Positions 7,986 through 16,500 of a DNA stretch of 64,000 nucleotides are shown here, one piece after another. This stretch comes from Pontibacter indicus. Its GTDB lineage: Bacteria > Bacteroidota > Bacteroidia > Cytophagales > Hymenobacteraceae. Below the pieces are notes generated by a model. The model did no database searches and was not told the origin of the DNA. It was given only the letters and a program-made list of their open reading frames with translations. The first letter of the stretch is position 1. Each line of letters starts with the position of its first letter. The stretch covers positions 310,001 to 374,000 of the forward strand of contig NZ_FTPP01000001.1 in assembly GCF_900156345.1 (NCBI RefSeq), given 5' to 3'. The position numbers were made by a program, and so were the translations under genes.

Positions 7986-8984
7986 TTAGCCCTGCTTCTG
8001 AAAGCGTTCGATCGGCCTGAAGTTGTTCACATCATCGAGCAGAAAACTGATCGGCTTGCCGGGGTCTGCCAATATTTCTTTTTCGCGGATATCCCAGGGC
8101 TTGAGCATCTCCTCGAGCATGTGTGCGTAGGCGGTCATCTCCCAGGGGTTGAAGATTTCGTTCGTCACATCGTCGATGATGGTGTCAAGCGTGATGTGCG
8201 TGTCACTGGGCTGGAGGGGCCGTTCGAAATACTCTGGTATCACATTGAAAATGTAGGCCGCATAGAACACCCGCGCCTTGAACTCCGCCACCTGAACCGG
8301 ATGCAGCTGCTGCCCCTGTGTGAGGCGGTAAAGTTTGCCCAGTGCCCTGCCGATGATGCCATTGTCGAGGAGCGTGCAGACTAGCACAACCGGACCCAGC
8401 TTGATACTGAAAGCCATGGTTGTCAGCTCATCCTGATACTCAAATGGCAGATCGTCTTCCGTAGGGCTCACCTCCAGCATAAAGAGGGAGCAGGGCAGAA
8501 AATCAGCGAACTCCACGGGCACCCGCATCGATTGCAGCACTTTGAAGAACTCCCGGAACTTGCCCAGCATCTTCGGGTTCTCACTCACCGGATTTTGGGG
8601 CATAATCAGCGGGTCAGCCTCTTTGATCAGTTCGGTGATCAGGGTACCGTAATACATCTTGCCAATCCACTGAAACAGCTTTTTAGGGTCCAGCGCCTGC
8701 AAGCCTGCTATACCTTGTTCAGTAGCCACCGCTATTTCCTCTTCAAGCGGAATGACATGCTGGGTATGGCAGTGGTCGCAGCAGGGAATGGTCAGTTCAC
8801 CGTATGTTGTAATGCTCTTATCGAGCAGCAGCAGTTCCTTGTCGCGCAGTTGGTATTTGTCCTGCAGCCAAGTCGCAAAAACCGGCGTTCGATTCTCAGG
8901 TTCGGTATGAGCCCCGCACAGAAAGCAGTGCTTGTCGCTGAACTGCATGTTCGGAAACGGGTCGTATAGTTTCAATTCCGTCAT
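7986..8984 (-). CDS. hypothetical protein with N-terminal CxxC...CxxC zinc-binding module
   Basis: A 332-residue cytoplasmic protein I cannot assign. Residues 19-24 (HCFLCG) and 68-76 (CCDHCHTQH) make a CxxC...CxxC pair 45 residues apart, with extra His at 73 and 76. This spacing is like a treble-clef or HNH-type zinc module, but I do not see a convincing HNH catalytic His-Asn pair. The remaining 250 residues are alpha-rich with acidic stretches and no membrane segment. It is transcribed alone from a TATCTTTG box at 9005-9012, 20 nt upstream of the ATG, and ends against the shared terminator at 7921-7955. Confidence 0.72.
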   Translation of the reverse strand: MTELKLYDPFPNMQFSDKHCFLCGAHTEPENRTPVFATWLQDKYQLRDKELLLLDKSITTYGELTIPCCDHCHTQHVIPLEEEIAVATEQGIAGLQALDPKKLFQWIGKMYYGTLITELIKEADPLIMPQNPVSENPKMLGKFREFFKVLQSMRVPVEFADFLPCSLFMLEVSPTEDDLPFEYQDELTTMAFSIKLGPVVLVCTLLDNGIIGRALGKLYRLTQGQQLHPVQVAEFKARVFYAAYIFNVIPEYFERPLQPSDTHITLDTIIDDVTNEIFNPWEMTAYAHMLEEMLKPWDIREKEILADPGKPISFLLDDVNNFRPIERFQKQG

Positions 8985-9004
8985 GGTCGTGTCGTTTGGA
9001 GGTG

Positions 9005-9012
9005 CAAAGATA
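9005..9012 (-). promoter_or_regulatory. -7 promoter box of the zinc-module gene
   Basis: TATCTTTG on the minus strand matches TAnnTTTG, 20 nt before the 8984 ATG. No clear -33 TTTG is visible. Confidence 0.5.
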
Positions 9013-9039
9013 CGAAGAAGTGCTTGTCGGTATCAGGAT

Positions 9040-9620
9040 TTTCAGATTTAAGAGCGATCCTACCCCCAGGGATTAGCTGGATTACGGTGCACGATTGACA
9101 CACCCCTGCCCATCTCGAGAGGGGAATTTCTGCTATTGCAAATCCTAAAGTAGAAGCTTCATAGATTTTGTGACCGTACATACCACTGGCAGGTATAGCA
9201 AGGCTAACTTGCACGCTCACGATGAAACAGATAGCGGTGCCAGGTGCGTTTTTCGACGCTCCACTGTTGGGGGTGAAGGGGTCCCCCTGTCAAGAGCGTT
9301 CAGCGAGTTTGGAGCGTCTTGACTTTTTGCTTACTGGGGGTAGGGGCCCTCGATTTTTGTGTCAAGACAAAAAGTGAGTGCCCGCCGCACAGGCGAAACA
9401 GAAGCCCTCATGGCTAAGGCAAGCTATGAAACAAGACCGGTTGCTATACCTGCAACTACACCAGATACAAGTATACAGGTACTATGCACCAGCGGCCAGA
9501 GTCCGCCTGCTAGCTCACACTCGCGGGACGCGAGCGAGGGCATAGAAGTAGCTATGCTTATACCTATACCTGGCCAGAGGCCCCACGTTAGCAGACACGA
9601 GCGTGGATGCTCGTGCCATA
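9040..9620. repeat. dispersed non-coding repeat, copy A
   Basis: This gene-free stretch is matched piecewise by the reverse complement of 40200-40817. Shared blocks include CACGATTGACACACCCC near 9090, the GTGCCAGGTGC...CTCCACTGTT block near 9240, GGGGGTAGGGGCCCTCGAT near 9340, the inverted-repeat block TTTTTGTGTCAAGACAAAAAGTGAG, and the CCCGCCGCACAGGCGAA block near 9380. A further match is the AGAGGCCCCAC...CACGAGCG block near 9580. The rest of 8985-9692 holds no credible gene. Confidence 0.8.
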
Positions 9621-9692
9621 ACCGGTATTTACAGGATCATCCTATGGAAAATTCAGAAATGATCAGAAAAAGAGAAGTGAGAAAAAAAGTTT

Positions 9693-10138
9693 AACAGCAA
9701 GCCTGTAAGCCGGGTTCTGTCGCTGGGCCGAATCCCAACGTCTTATCATTTATCTAGGCCTGCACTCGCGCGCAGGCTCCATCGACCTACCCACTGACAT
9801 CGGACGAGCAGCCCTTAGCCCCGCCGAAGCGAGGCGCTGTCAGCCTATTTGGTCTTTCAACTCCTAAGGTTTACCCAGCCGGACTGGTCACCCAGCCGCT
9901 GGTGCGCTCTTACCGCACCTTTTCACCCTTACCGGACTAATGACTAATGATGAATGAATAATTATTAATTACTCATTACTGATTAATCATTAAATAGCCC
10001 GGCGGTAATTTTCTGTGGCACTGGCTGTAGCCTTCCCGTCTCCCGGAGGGCCCCTTCCCGTTAGGAAGTAGGATGCTCTGCGTTGCCCGGACTTTCCTCT
10101 CCTCCCAAGCGGGAGCAGCGATAAGACGGCTTGCTGTT
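9693..10138 (-). ncRNA. rnpB: RNase P RNA, bacterial class A
   Basis: The catalytic RNA of RNase P, which trims tRNA 5' ends. On the minus strand the 5' end AACAGCAAGCCGTC pairs with the 3' end GGCTTGCTGTT (helix P1). The conserved GAGGAAAGTCCGGGC block is at about 10085-10108 and the ACAGAAA block near 10010. The TAAGGGTGAAAAGGTGCGGTAAGAGCGCACC segment follows, and the 3' conserved GGCCCAGCGACAGAACCCGGCTTA is near 9712-9735. The 446-nt length is on the long side because an AT-rich 59-nt repeat is inserted in the P12-type stem (9936-9994). Confidence 0.95.
9936..9994. repeat. TAATGA-type hairpin repeat inside rnpB
   Basis: An AT-only-like segment, TAATGACTAATGA...TGATTAATCATTA, interrupts the GC-rich rnpB sequence between ACCGG and CCCGGCGG. 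Its arms are imperfectly self-complementary, so it would extend a stem rather than destroy the fold. Same family as the spacers at 27128, 28190, 42145, 52457 and 59705. Confidence 0.8.
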
Positions 10139-10154
10139 AAGCTTTCTATACCTG

Positions 10155-10162
10155 CAAAGGTA
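10155..10162 (-). promoter_or_regulatory. -7 promoter box of rnpB
   Basis: TACCTTTG on the minus strand ends 16 nt before the rnpB 5' end. The -33 region is a weaker TTTA about 18 bp upstream. An AGGTATA word lies between box and gene. Confidence 0.6.
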
Positions 10163-10165
10163 TAA

Positions 10166-10353
10166 TTAATTGTTGATGGTTAAATTGTTAAATTGTTGTA
10201 AGAAGGGAATGGTTCCAATTCCTATGTTGCTTTACTGACGCTGGTTGATGGTCACCTGATCCTAAATCTTTGGTTATAAAGAATCATGGAGGAAACAACA
10301 ATTTAACCATCAACAATTTAACAACTCACTCGCTAAATCACTCAGTCACTCAA
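10166..10353. repeat. CAATTTAAC/CACTCA-type inverted-arm repeat
   Basis: The left arm (TTGTTGATGGTTAAATTGTTAAATTGTTG type) and right arm (CAACAATTTAACCATCAACAATTTAAC type) are inverted copies around a unique core. The right side continues as CACTCGCTAAATCACTCAGTCACTC. No gene is seen here. Confidence 0.75.
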
Positions 10354-11310
10354 TTATCTGAGCCTCACCAGCGTGGCCCCATACCCGAACTTCTCTTTCT
10401 TGGCGTCTTCGAAGAAGCGGATGCCGGGGGTGCGGCTCAGGATTTTCTGGATCTCTTTGCGGAGCACGCCGTTGCCGGATCCGTGTATGAAGATGATCTC
10501 GTGCATGTTGGCGGCCATGGCGCGGTCCAGTGCGTCCTGAAACCGCTCGAGCTGTAGCTTGAGCATGGCGCTGTTGCTCATGCTGCTGTGGTCCTCCACC
10601 AGTTTTTCGATGTGCAGGTCTACTTCGTGCTCAGGAGCCTGTACCTTGATTTGCTCCTGCGAGCCGGGTTTTTCAGAAAGCTGCTCTTTGATCTTGTCAG
10701 TGTCAACGGCTACCGGTTTGGTGTCGAGCTGGAAGAGGTAGGCCTCTTTGTTGAGCACCGGCGCGGTTCTCTTGCTCTTGTAAAAGGAGTTGGCGCGGAA
10801 CTGCACTTTCTTGGTCACCGGCTCAAACAGGCTCGGAGCACCATTTCGGTGCTGCAAAAACTGCACGATCAGCGTCGGCCATTTCTCGAAATCCTTCATG
10901 TGGTAGTGGCTCACCACGCGGCTCGCCTTTGGGGCCAGCTTGTCGTTCTGCAGTCCGCGGTACTGGTTGTTGCGCTCCTCACCAGAGGTAAAAAGCACAT
11001 CGTAATCGGTGTTGTTCACCACCGTGGCGGCCAGCAGCTCGTCTGACTGGTGTACCATGGCCAGGTAGATTCCCTTTTCGGCCAGCACAGGGGCGGGTGG
11101 TTCTTTGCGGGCCGATGGTTTTGCTGCTTCAGGCTCGGCATTGCGGAAAGCCCTGGCTTCTTCCGGCGCAATCAGCACGATTTCCCGGCGCGAAACAGGT
11201 ATCGTAAAGTCATTGTCGATGGCAACTTCCACAATGTTGTTGTTCAGTATGCGGGTAATGATGCCCTCTTCACGGCCCGACATCAGGCGCACGCGATCTC
11301 CTACGTTCAT
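10354..11310 (-). CDS. DUF2027 and Smr domain protein
   Basis: A 318-residue protein. The N-terminal 45 residues (MNVGDRVRLMSGREEGIITRILNNNIVEVAID) form a small SH3/KOW-like domain. The middle third is a beta-rich DUF2027 region (about 75-200). The C-terminal 85 residues are an Smr domain: VDLHIEKLVEDHS gives the LDxH-like motif and FIHGSGNGVLRKEI the HGxGxG motif. Smr domains are nicking or RNA-cleaving nucleases in MutS2 and ribosome-rescue proteins. This domain layout is common in Bacteroidota, but its job is not established. A TATCTTTG box at 11386-11393 is the likely promoter. Confidence 0.87.
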   Translation of the reverse strand: MNVGDRVRLMSGREEGIITRILNNNIVEVAIDNDFTIPVSRREIVLIAPEEARAFRNAEPEAAKPSARKEPPAPVLAEKGIYLAMVHQSDELLAATVVNNTDYDVLFTSGEERNNQYRGLQNDKLAPKASRVVSHYHMKDFEKWPTLIVQFLQHRNGAPSLFEPVTKKVQFRANSFYKSKRTAPVLNKEAYLFQLDTKPVAVDTDKIKEQLSEKPGSQEQIKVQAPEHEVDLHIEKLVEDHSSMSNSAMLKLQLERFQDALDRAMAANMHEIIFIHGSGNGVLRKEIQKILSRTPGIRFFEDAKKEKFGYGATLVRLR

Positions 11311-11424
11311 AGTCTTTTATGTTTATGGCCAGGGTATAAGCTGTTGCTGGCTATACCTTGGTGTGTACATGCAAATAGATTTTACGCAAAGATACGATTT
11401 GTGCGGCGGAATAAACGACCTGAT

Positions 11425-12330
11425 TTAGAAGTATACCGGATGGAAACGCAGGCCGTCCGTGCGGTTATACTCCAGGGCGGGAGCCGGGATTTTGATGATG
11501 TTGAGCACGTAGAGCGTGGTGTTAAGCACCTTGCTGCGCCCTTTGAAGTGCATCAGGTTTAGGTCAGGGCTCAGGTAAAACTGTCGTCGGTCGTTAAAAC
11601 CACGGGCTTCGTTCAGTTCCGGATCGTTGTAGACCATACCCTCCGCACCGTAGCCAACCGCTATACTCAGCCATTTGGGGTATTTGCTTTCCTCTTTCAG
11701 AAAATCCCCCACATTCACAGAGAGCCAGTACGTTTGCCCGTTGTAATCTTTGAGTACCTGCTCGGGCATTGTATGGCCCAGCACATTGGGTCGTTCCGCA
11801 GCGTAGTGGGTAGTCTGGAAAGAGAACTTTGGCATGATGCGCACCTCCCGCCAGGCCAGTTCCTGCGCTACCACGGCCGCCGAGCCGACCGTGTTGGCAA
11901 TGGCATCACCAACCGAGGCACCATAATCCGCCTGAAAGCCGTCGAAAACTTCGATGGGCGTCTGGAGCAGGATACCCGTCAGGCCGCCGTACAGGATGGC
12001 TTTTTTATCCGGTACGCCGGCCCAGCGCAGCAGGTCTATACCTGCCCGGCTCTCGTGGAAGGCGCCCCAGAAGTGCCCCGCTTTGTCCATTTGCTTCCAC
12101 TGGCGGTTGTCGTTAAAGAAGTGAAAGCCTGTGCGCTCCTGCTCTTTGTACCAAGCCTTGTTTAGTGAAACCAGCATAGCCGTATACCCCACCGCAAAGC
12201 CGGAGCCAAGCACCAGCAGCCGGTCCTTATTTACCTGCGCGGCCGTAGAGTCAGAAACAGCGGCCATACCCTGGAGGGGTTGGAGCAGCAGCAGTATACA
12301 AAGCCAGAAAAGAAGCAGGTAGCGGTACAT
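11425..12330 (-). CDS. DUF2279 family exported protein
   Basis: I take the start at MYRYLLLFWLCI (12330) rather than 21 nt upstream, because a TATCTTTG promoter box overlaps the longer frame. The first 24 residues are a signal peptide ending near QGMAA. The mature protein has the DUF2279/YfiM-like pattern: DKAGHFWGAFHESRAGIDLLRWAG (about 85-110) followed by FDGFQADYGASVGDAIANTVGSA (about 130-152). These hydrophobic helices probably associate with the envelope. The C-terminal half is beta-rich (SVNVGDFLKEESKYPKWLSIAVGYGAEG). Function is unknown. It is monocistronic and runs towards the Smr gene. Confidence 0.78.
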   Translation of the reverse strand: MYRYLLLFWLCILLLLQPLQGMAAVSDSTAAQVNKDRLLVLGSGFAVGYTAMLVSLNKAWYKEQERTGFHFFNDNRQWKQMDKAGHFWGAFHESRAGIDLLRWAGVPDKKAILYGGLTGILLQTPIEVFDGFQADYGASVGDAIANTVGSAAVVAQELAWREVRIMPKFSFQTTHYAAERPNVLGHTMPEQVLKDYNGQTYWLSVNVGDFLKEESKYPKWLSIAVGYGAEGMVYNDPELNEARGFNDRRQFYLSPDLNLMHFKGRSKVLNTTLYVLNIIKIPAPALEYNRTDGLRFHPVYF

Positions 12331-12335
12331 CGGGC

Positions 12336-12343
12336 CAAAGATA
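12336..12343 (-). promoter_or_regulatory. -7 promoter box abutting the DUF2279 gene start
   Basis: TATCTTTG on the minus strand ends 5 nt before the 12330 ATG, which would give a leaderless or nearly leaderless mRNA. No good -33 TTTG is seen. Confidence 0.5.
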
Positions 12344-12493
12344 CACAACACCTGCCTATTGTGCGCTGCTTAAGTGCCGCCGCTTTCTTTAAAATCAAGG
12401 ATTCGATTTCCTTTCTATCTGGAGGCTATACCTTGGGCAGCAGCCGGGCTAATTCGTGAAAAGCGGGTATCATATTGATTCAAAAGAGATGAG

Positions 12494-13159
12494 ATGAATA
12501 TTCTGGTTGTTGAGGACGAGCCAAATGTGTTCGCCTTTATTAAAAAGGCCTGCAGGAACAATCCTATGATGTGGATGTTGCCTATGACGGACAGACTTAA
12601 GTCTTGCCCTGCAAAAAGATTATGCGTTGATCGTGCTGGACGTGATTCTGCCCAATTGCAACGGCATACAGGTATGCAGCGAGATCCGAAAGCACAACCT
12701 GCATGTGCCCATCCTGATGCTCACCGCGCTGGGAACCACCGAGGACGTGGTGAAGGGCCTGGATGCGGGGGCCGACTACTACCTCACAAAACCCTTCAAA
12801 TTCAAGGAATTGTTGGTACGGGTAAGGGCGCTCACAAAGAGAGCAATCTGATGCAGTCAAACGGGAAGCTGGTAATCGCTGACCTGGAGGTAGACCTGGA
12901 CACCAAAGCCGTCACACGAGGCGGCGAAGAGATCATCCTGACTGCAAAGGAGTTGTCCTTGCTCGAATACTTTATCCGCAACAAGGGCAAGGTACTATCG
13001 CGCCTCGACCTGCTCGAAAGCGTGTAGGATCTGAATTTTGACCTGAGCTCCAATGTGGTGGATGTTTACGTGAACTACCTGCGGAATAAAATCGAAAGAG
13101 GCTTTGATACAAAGTTGATCCACACGGTGATCGGCATGGGATATGTGCTCAAAGCGTAA
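12494..13159 (+). pseudogene. OmpR-family response regulator, degraded
   Basis: The pieces of one response regulator are spread over different frames. MNILVVEDEPNVFAFIKK (frame of 12494) is followed by a shift to QEQSYDVDVAYDG. Another shift leads to DYALIVLDVILPNCNGIQVCSEIRK...LMLTALGTTEDVVKGLDAGADYYLTKPFKFKELLVRVRAL (from about 12612). The DNA-binding winged helix (LTAKELSLLEYFIRNKGKVLSRLDLLESV) then hits TAG at 13025 where TGG (Trp) is expected. The rest, [26 protein letters not shown]...GMGYVLKA, reads on to TAA at 13157. At least two frameshifts and one nonsense change mean it cannot make the full protein. Confidence 0.9.
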
Positions 13160-13170
13160 ACGGAATTGGC

Positions 13171-13250
13171 ATGACTTTCAGAACCAGACTGGCCCTTTAT
13201 TTCATCCTGCTGTTCGCTGCGATCAGCTTACATTCAGTTGTATCTGGTCA
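13171..13250 (+). pseudogene. sensor histidine kinase N-terminal remnant
   Basis: ATG at 13171 begins MTFRTRLALYFILLFAAISLHS, a typical first membrane helix of a sensor kinase placed directly after an OmpR-type regulator. The frame then decays into stop codons within about 30 codons, and no kinase core follows. It is the partner of the broken regulator at 12494. Confidence 0.7.
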
Positions 13251-13504
13251 GGCTTGTGTCTGGTGTTATACGCACGTATGATGGTGTGGGCCGGAAATAA
13301 GGTATAAGGAATTTAGGATTATAACCTTCTGAAGAAAAAACCTGTACTAACAGAAGTTTTTGAAGAACAGCCTCCTTAAATTATACCTGTTCACAGACAG
13401 CTTTTTCTTTACCTTATAACTCATACCAGCCATAGCGGCACGCGCATGCTGTATTCTGCTTGTATCGAAACCTATGTAATAGCTATACTTACATCTCACC
13501 TTAT
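13251..13504. other. spacer after the decayed two-component system
   Basis: No gene or RNA is recognised. It is probably what remains after deletion of the kinase body and contains the likely start region of pyc. Confidence 0.5.
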
Positions 13505-16500
13505 ATGAAAATCAAAAAAGTACTTGTCGCTAACCGCGGCGAAATCGCGATTCGTGTGCTCAGGGCCTGTACGGAGCTCAACATCCAGACGGTGGCCATC
13601 TATACCTACGAGGACCGCTACTCGCTCCACCGCTACAAAGCCGACGAGGCCTACCAGATCGGCAAAGACAACCAGCCGCTGCAGCCCTACCTCGACATCG
13701 AAGGCATCATCCGCATTGCCAAAGAAAACGGCGTGGACGCGATTCACCCAGGCTACGGCTTCCTGTCCGAAAACCAGCATTTCTCCCGCAAGTGCGCCGA
13801 AAACGGCATCATCTTCATCGGTCCGCGTCCGGAGGTGATGGGATCGCTCGGCGATAAGGTATCGGCGAAGAAAGTGGCCGTGAGCTGCGACGTGCCGATT
13901 ATCCAGAGCAACGACCTCGACCTGAACACCTACGAAACAGCCCGCGAGGAGGCACACCGCATTGGCTACCCGCTCATGCTGAAAGCAGCGGCAGGCGGTG
14001 GCGGACGTGGCATGCGCGTGATCCGCAACGACGAGCAGTTGGAGAAAGGCTTTTTTGAAGCGAAGAACGAGGCCCTGAAAGCCTTCGGTGACGACACGCT
14101 TTTCCTGGAAAAGTATGTGGAGAACCCGAAGCACATCGAAGTACAGATCGTGGCCGACAGCTATGGCAACATTACCCACCTGTTTGAGCGCGACTGCTCG
14201 GTGCAGCGCCGTTTCCAGAAAGTGGTGGAGGTGGCCCCGGCCATCAGCCTGAACGAAGAAACCCGCCAGCAGCTCTACGACTACGCCATTCGTATTTGCA
14301 AGGCGGTGAACTATAATAACGTGGGCACGGTGGAGTTCCTGGTGGAACCGCAGACAAACAACATCTACTTCATCGAAGTGAACCCACGCATCCAGGTGGA
14401 GCATACCGTGACGGAGATGATCACCGGCATTGACCTGATCAAAACGCAGATTTTCATCGCCGACGGCTATACCTTGGATCACGAAGAGGTACAGCTCGGA
14501 CCGCAGCATACCGTGCGTGCCAACGGCGTGGCCATCCAGTGCCGCATCACCACCGAAGACCCGGAGAATGATTTTAAACCAGACTACGGCACCATCATCG
14601 CCTACCGCAGCGCCGGTGGTTTCGGCATCCGCCTCGACCAGGGCAGCGTGTACCAGGGCGCCAAGATTAGTCCGTTTTTCGACTCGCTGCTGGTAAAAGT
14701 ATCGGCGCAGGCACCGACTTTGCGCCACGCCGCCATGAAGATGTCGCGTACCTTGGACGAGTTCCGAATCCGGGGGGTGAAGCAGAACATCCAGTTTTTG
14801 CAGAACATCATCACGCACCCGACCTTTATCTCCGGCGACGCCACGGTGGATTTTGTGAAGAACCACTCCGAGCTGTTTATCTTTAAGAAAAGCAAAGACC
14901 GGGCAACCAAAATGCTCTCTTTCCTGGCCGATGTAATTGTGAACGGAAACCCGGATGTGAAGAAGGTAGACCCGAACAAGGTGCTGACCAAGCCTGACTT
15001 TCACGGTTTCAACCTGAACAAACCCTATGAGCCGGGCACTAAGGACCTGCTCACACAACTCGGGCCGGACGAGTTCTCGAAGTGGCTGCGCAACGAAAAG
15101 CAGATTCACTACACCGACACCACCTTCCGCGATGCACACCAGTCCCTGCTGGCGACCCGCATGCGCTCGTTCGATATGCTCAAAGTGGCTGAGGCCTACG
15201 CCAAGGATCATCCGCAGACCTTCTCGATGGAGGTATGGGGCGGTGCTACCTTCGACGTATGCCTGCGCTTCCTGCACGAAGACCCGTGGCGCCGATTGGC
15301 CGAATTGCGTGAGGCTATACCGAATATCCTGCTGCAGATGCTGATCCGCGGTTCGAACGGGGTAGGGTATAAGGCTTACCCGGATAACCTCATTGAGTCC
15401 TTTGTGGAAAAATCGTGGGAGACGGGGGTGGACGTTTTCCGCATCTTCGACTCGCTCAACTGGATGAAGAGCATGGAGCCTTGCATCAACTTTGTGCGCA
15501 AGCGCACGGGCGGTCTGGCCGAAGGCGCCATCTGCTATACCGGTGACATCCTCAACCCGAGCAAGACCAAGTATAACTTAGACTACTACCTGCAGCTGGC
15601 CAAGCAGCTGGAAGATGCCGGGGCGCACATCCTGGCTATCAAAGACATGGCCGGTCTGCTCAAGCCCTACGCGGCGCAGGTGCTGGTAGAGGCGCTGCGC
15701 GACACGGTGAAGCTACCGATCCACCTGCATACCCACGATACCTCTTCTGTGCAATCAGCCTCCTACCTAAAGGCCATCGAAGCGGGCGTAAATGTGATTG
15801 ACGTGGCGCTGGGCTCTATGTCAGGTTTGACGTCGCAGCCAAACTTTAACTCGATGGTAGAAGCCATGCGCTTCCAGGAGCGGCATCGCGAGTTCGACCA
15901 GAAAAGCCTCAACCGCCACTCTAATTACTGGGAAACGGTGCGGGAGTACTATTATCCGTTCGAGTCAGGTCTGAAAGCCGGCACCGCTGAGGTATACCAC
16001 CACGAGATTCCGGGAGGACAGTACTCTAACCTGCGTCCGCAAGCCAATGCGCTGGGGCTGGGCGACAAGTGGGAGCTGATCAAGGAGACGTTTGCGGAAG
16101 TAAACCAGCTGTTCGGCGACCTGGTGAAGGTAACGCCAAGCTCCAAAGTAGTAGGCGACATGGCGCTATACCTGGTGTCGAATGGCCTAACGACGGTAGA
16201 CGTGCTGGAACGCGGCGACCAGATCTCGTTCCCGGAATCGGTGCGTTCGCTCTTCCGTGGCGACCTGGGGCAACCGGTTGGCGGCTTCCCGAAAAAGCTG
16301 CAGGCGATTGTGCTCCGGGACGAACAGCCTTACGAAAACAGGCCAAACGAGCACATGGAGCCGATCGATCTGGAAGAGGAGTTCAAGGCATTTCAGGAGA
16401 AATTTGGCGAGAACACGAAGTACACCGATTTCCTCTCGCACCAGCTTTACCCGAAGGTATACGAGGATTTCCACAAGCACCTCGAGCAGTACGGCAACGT

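Noticed and set aside
9359-9694. 111-codon ORF in the repeat region before rnpB
   Set aside because: Its sequence is a translation of dispersed repeats shared with 40.2-40.8 kb, where the frame is not kept.
13496-15277. 593-codon open frame antisense to pyc
   Set aside because: It is an artefact of the strong third-position G/C bias of pyc; its composition (His-, Val- and Arg-rich) is not protein-like and it lies wholly inside a certain gene.
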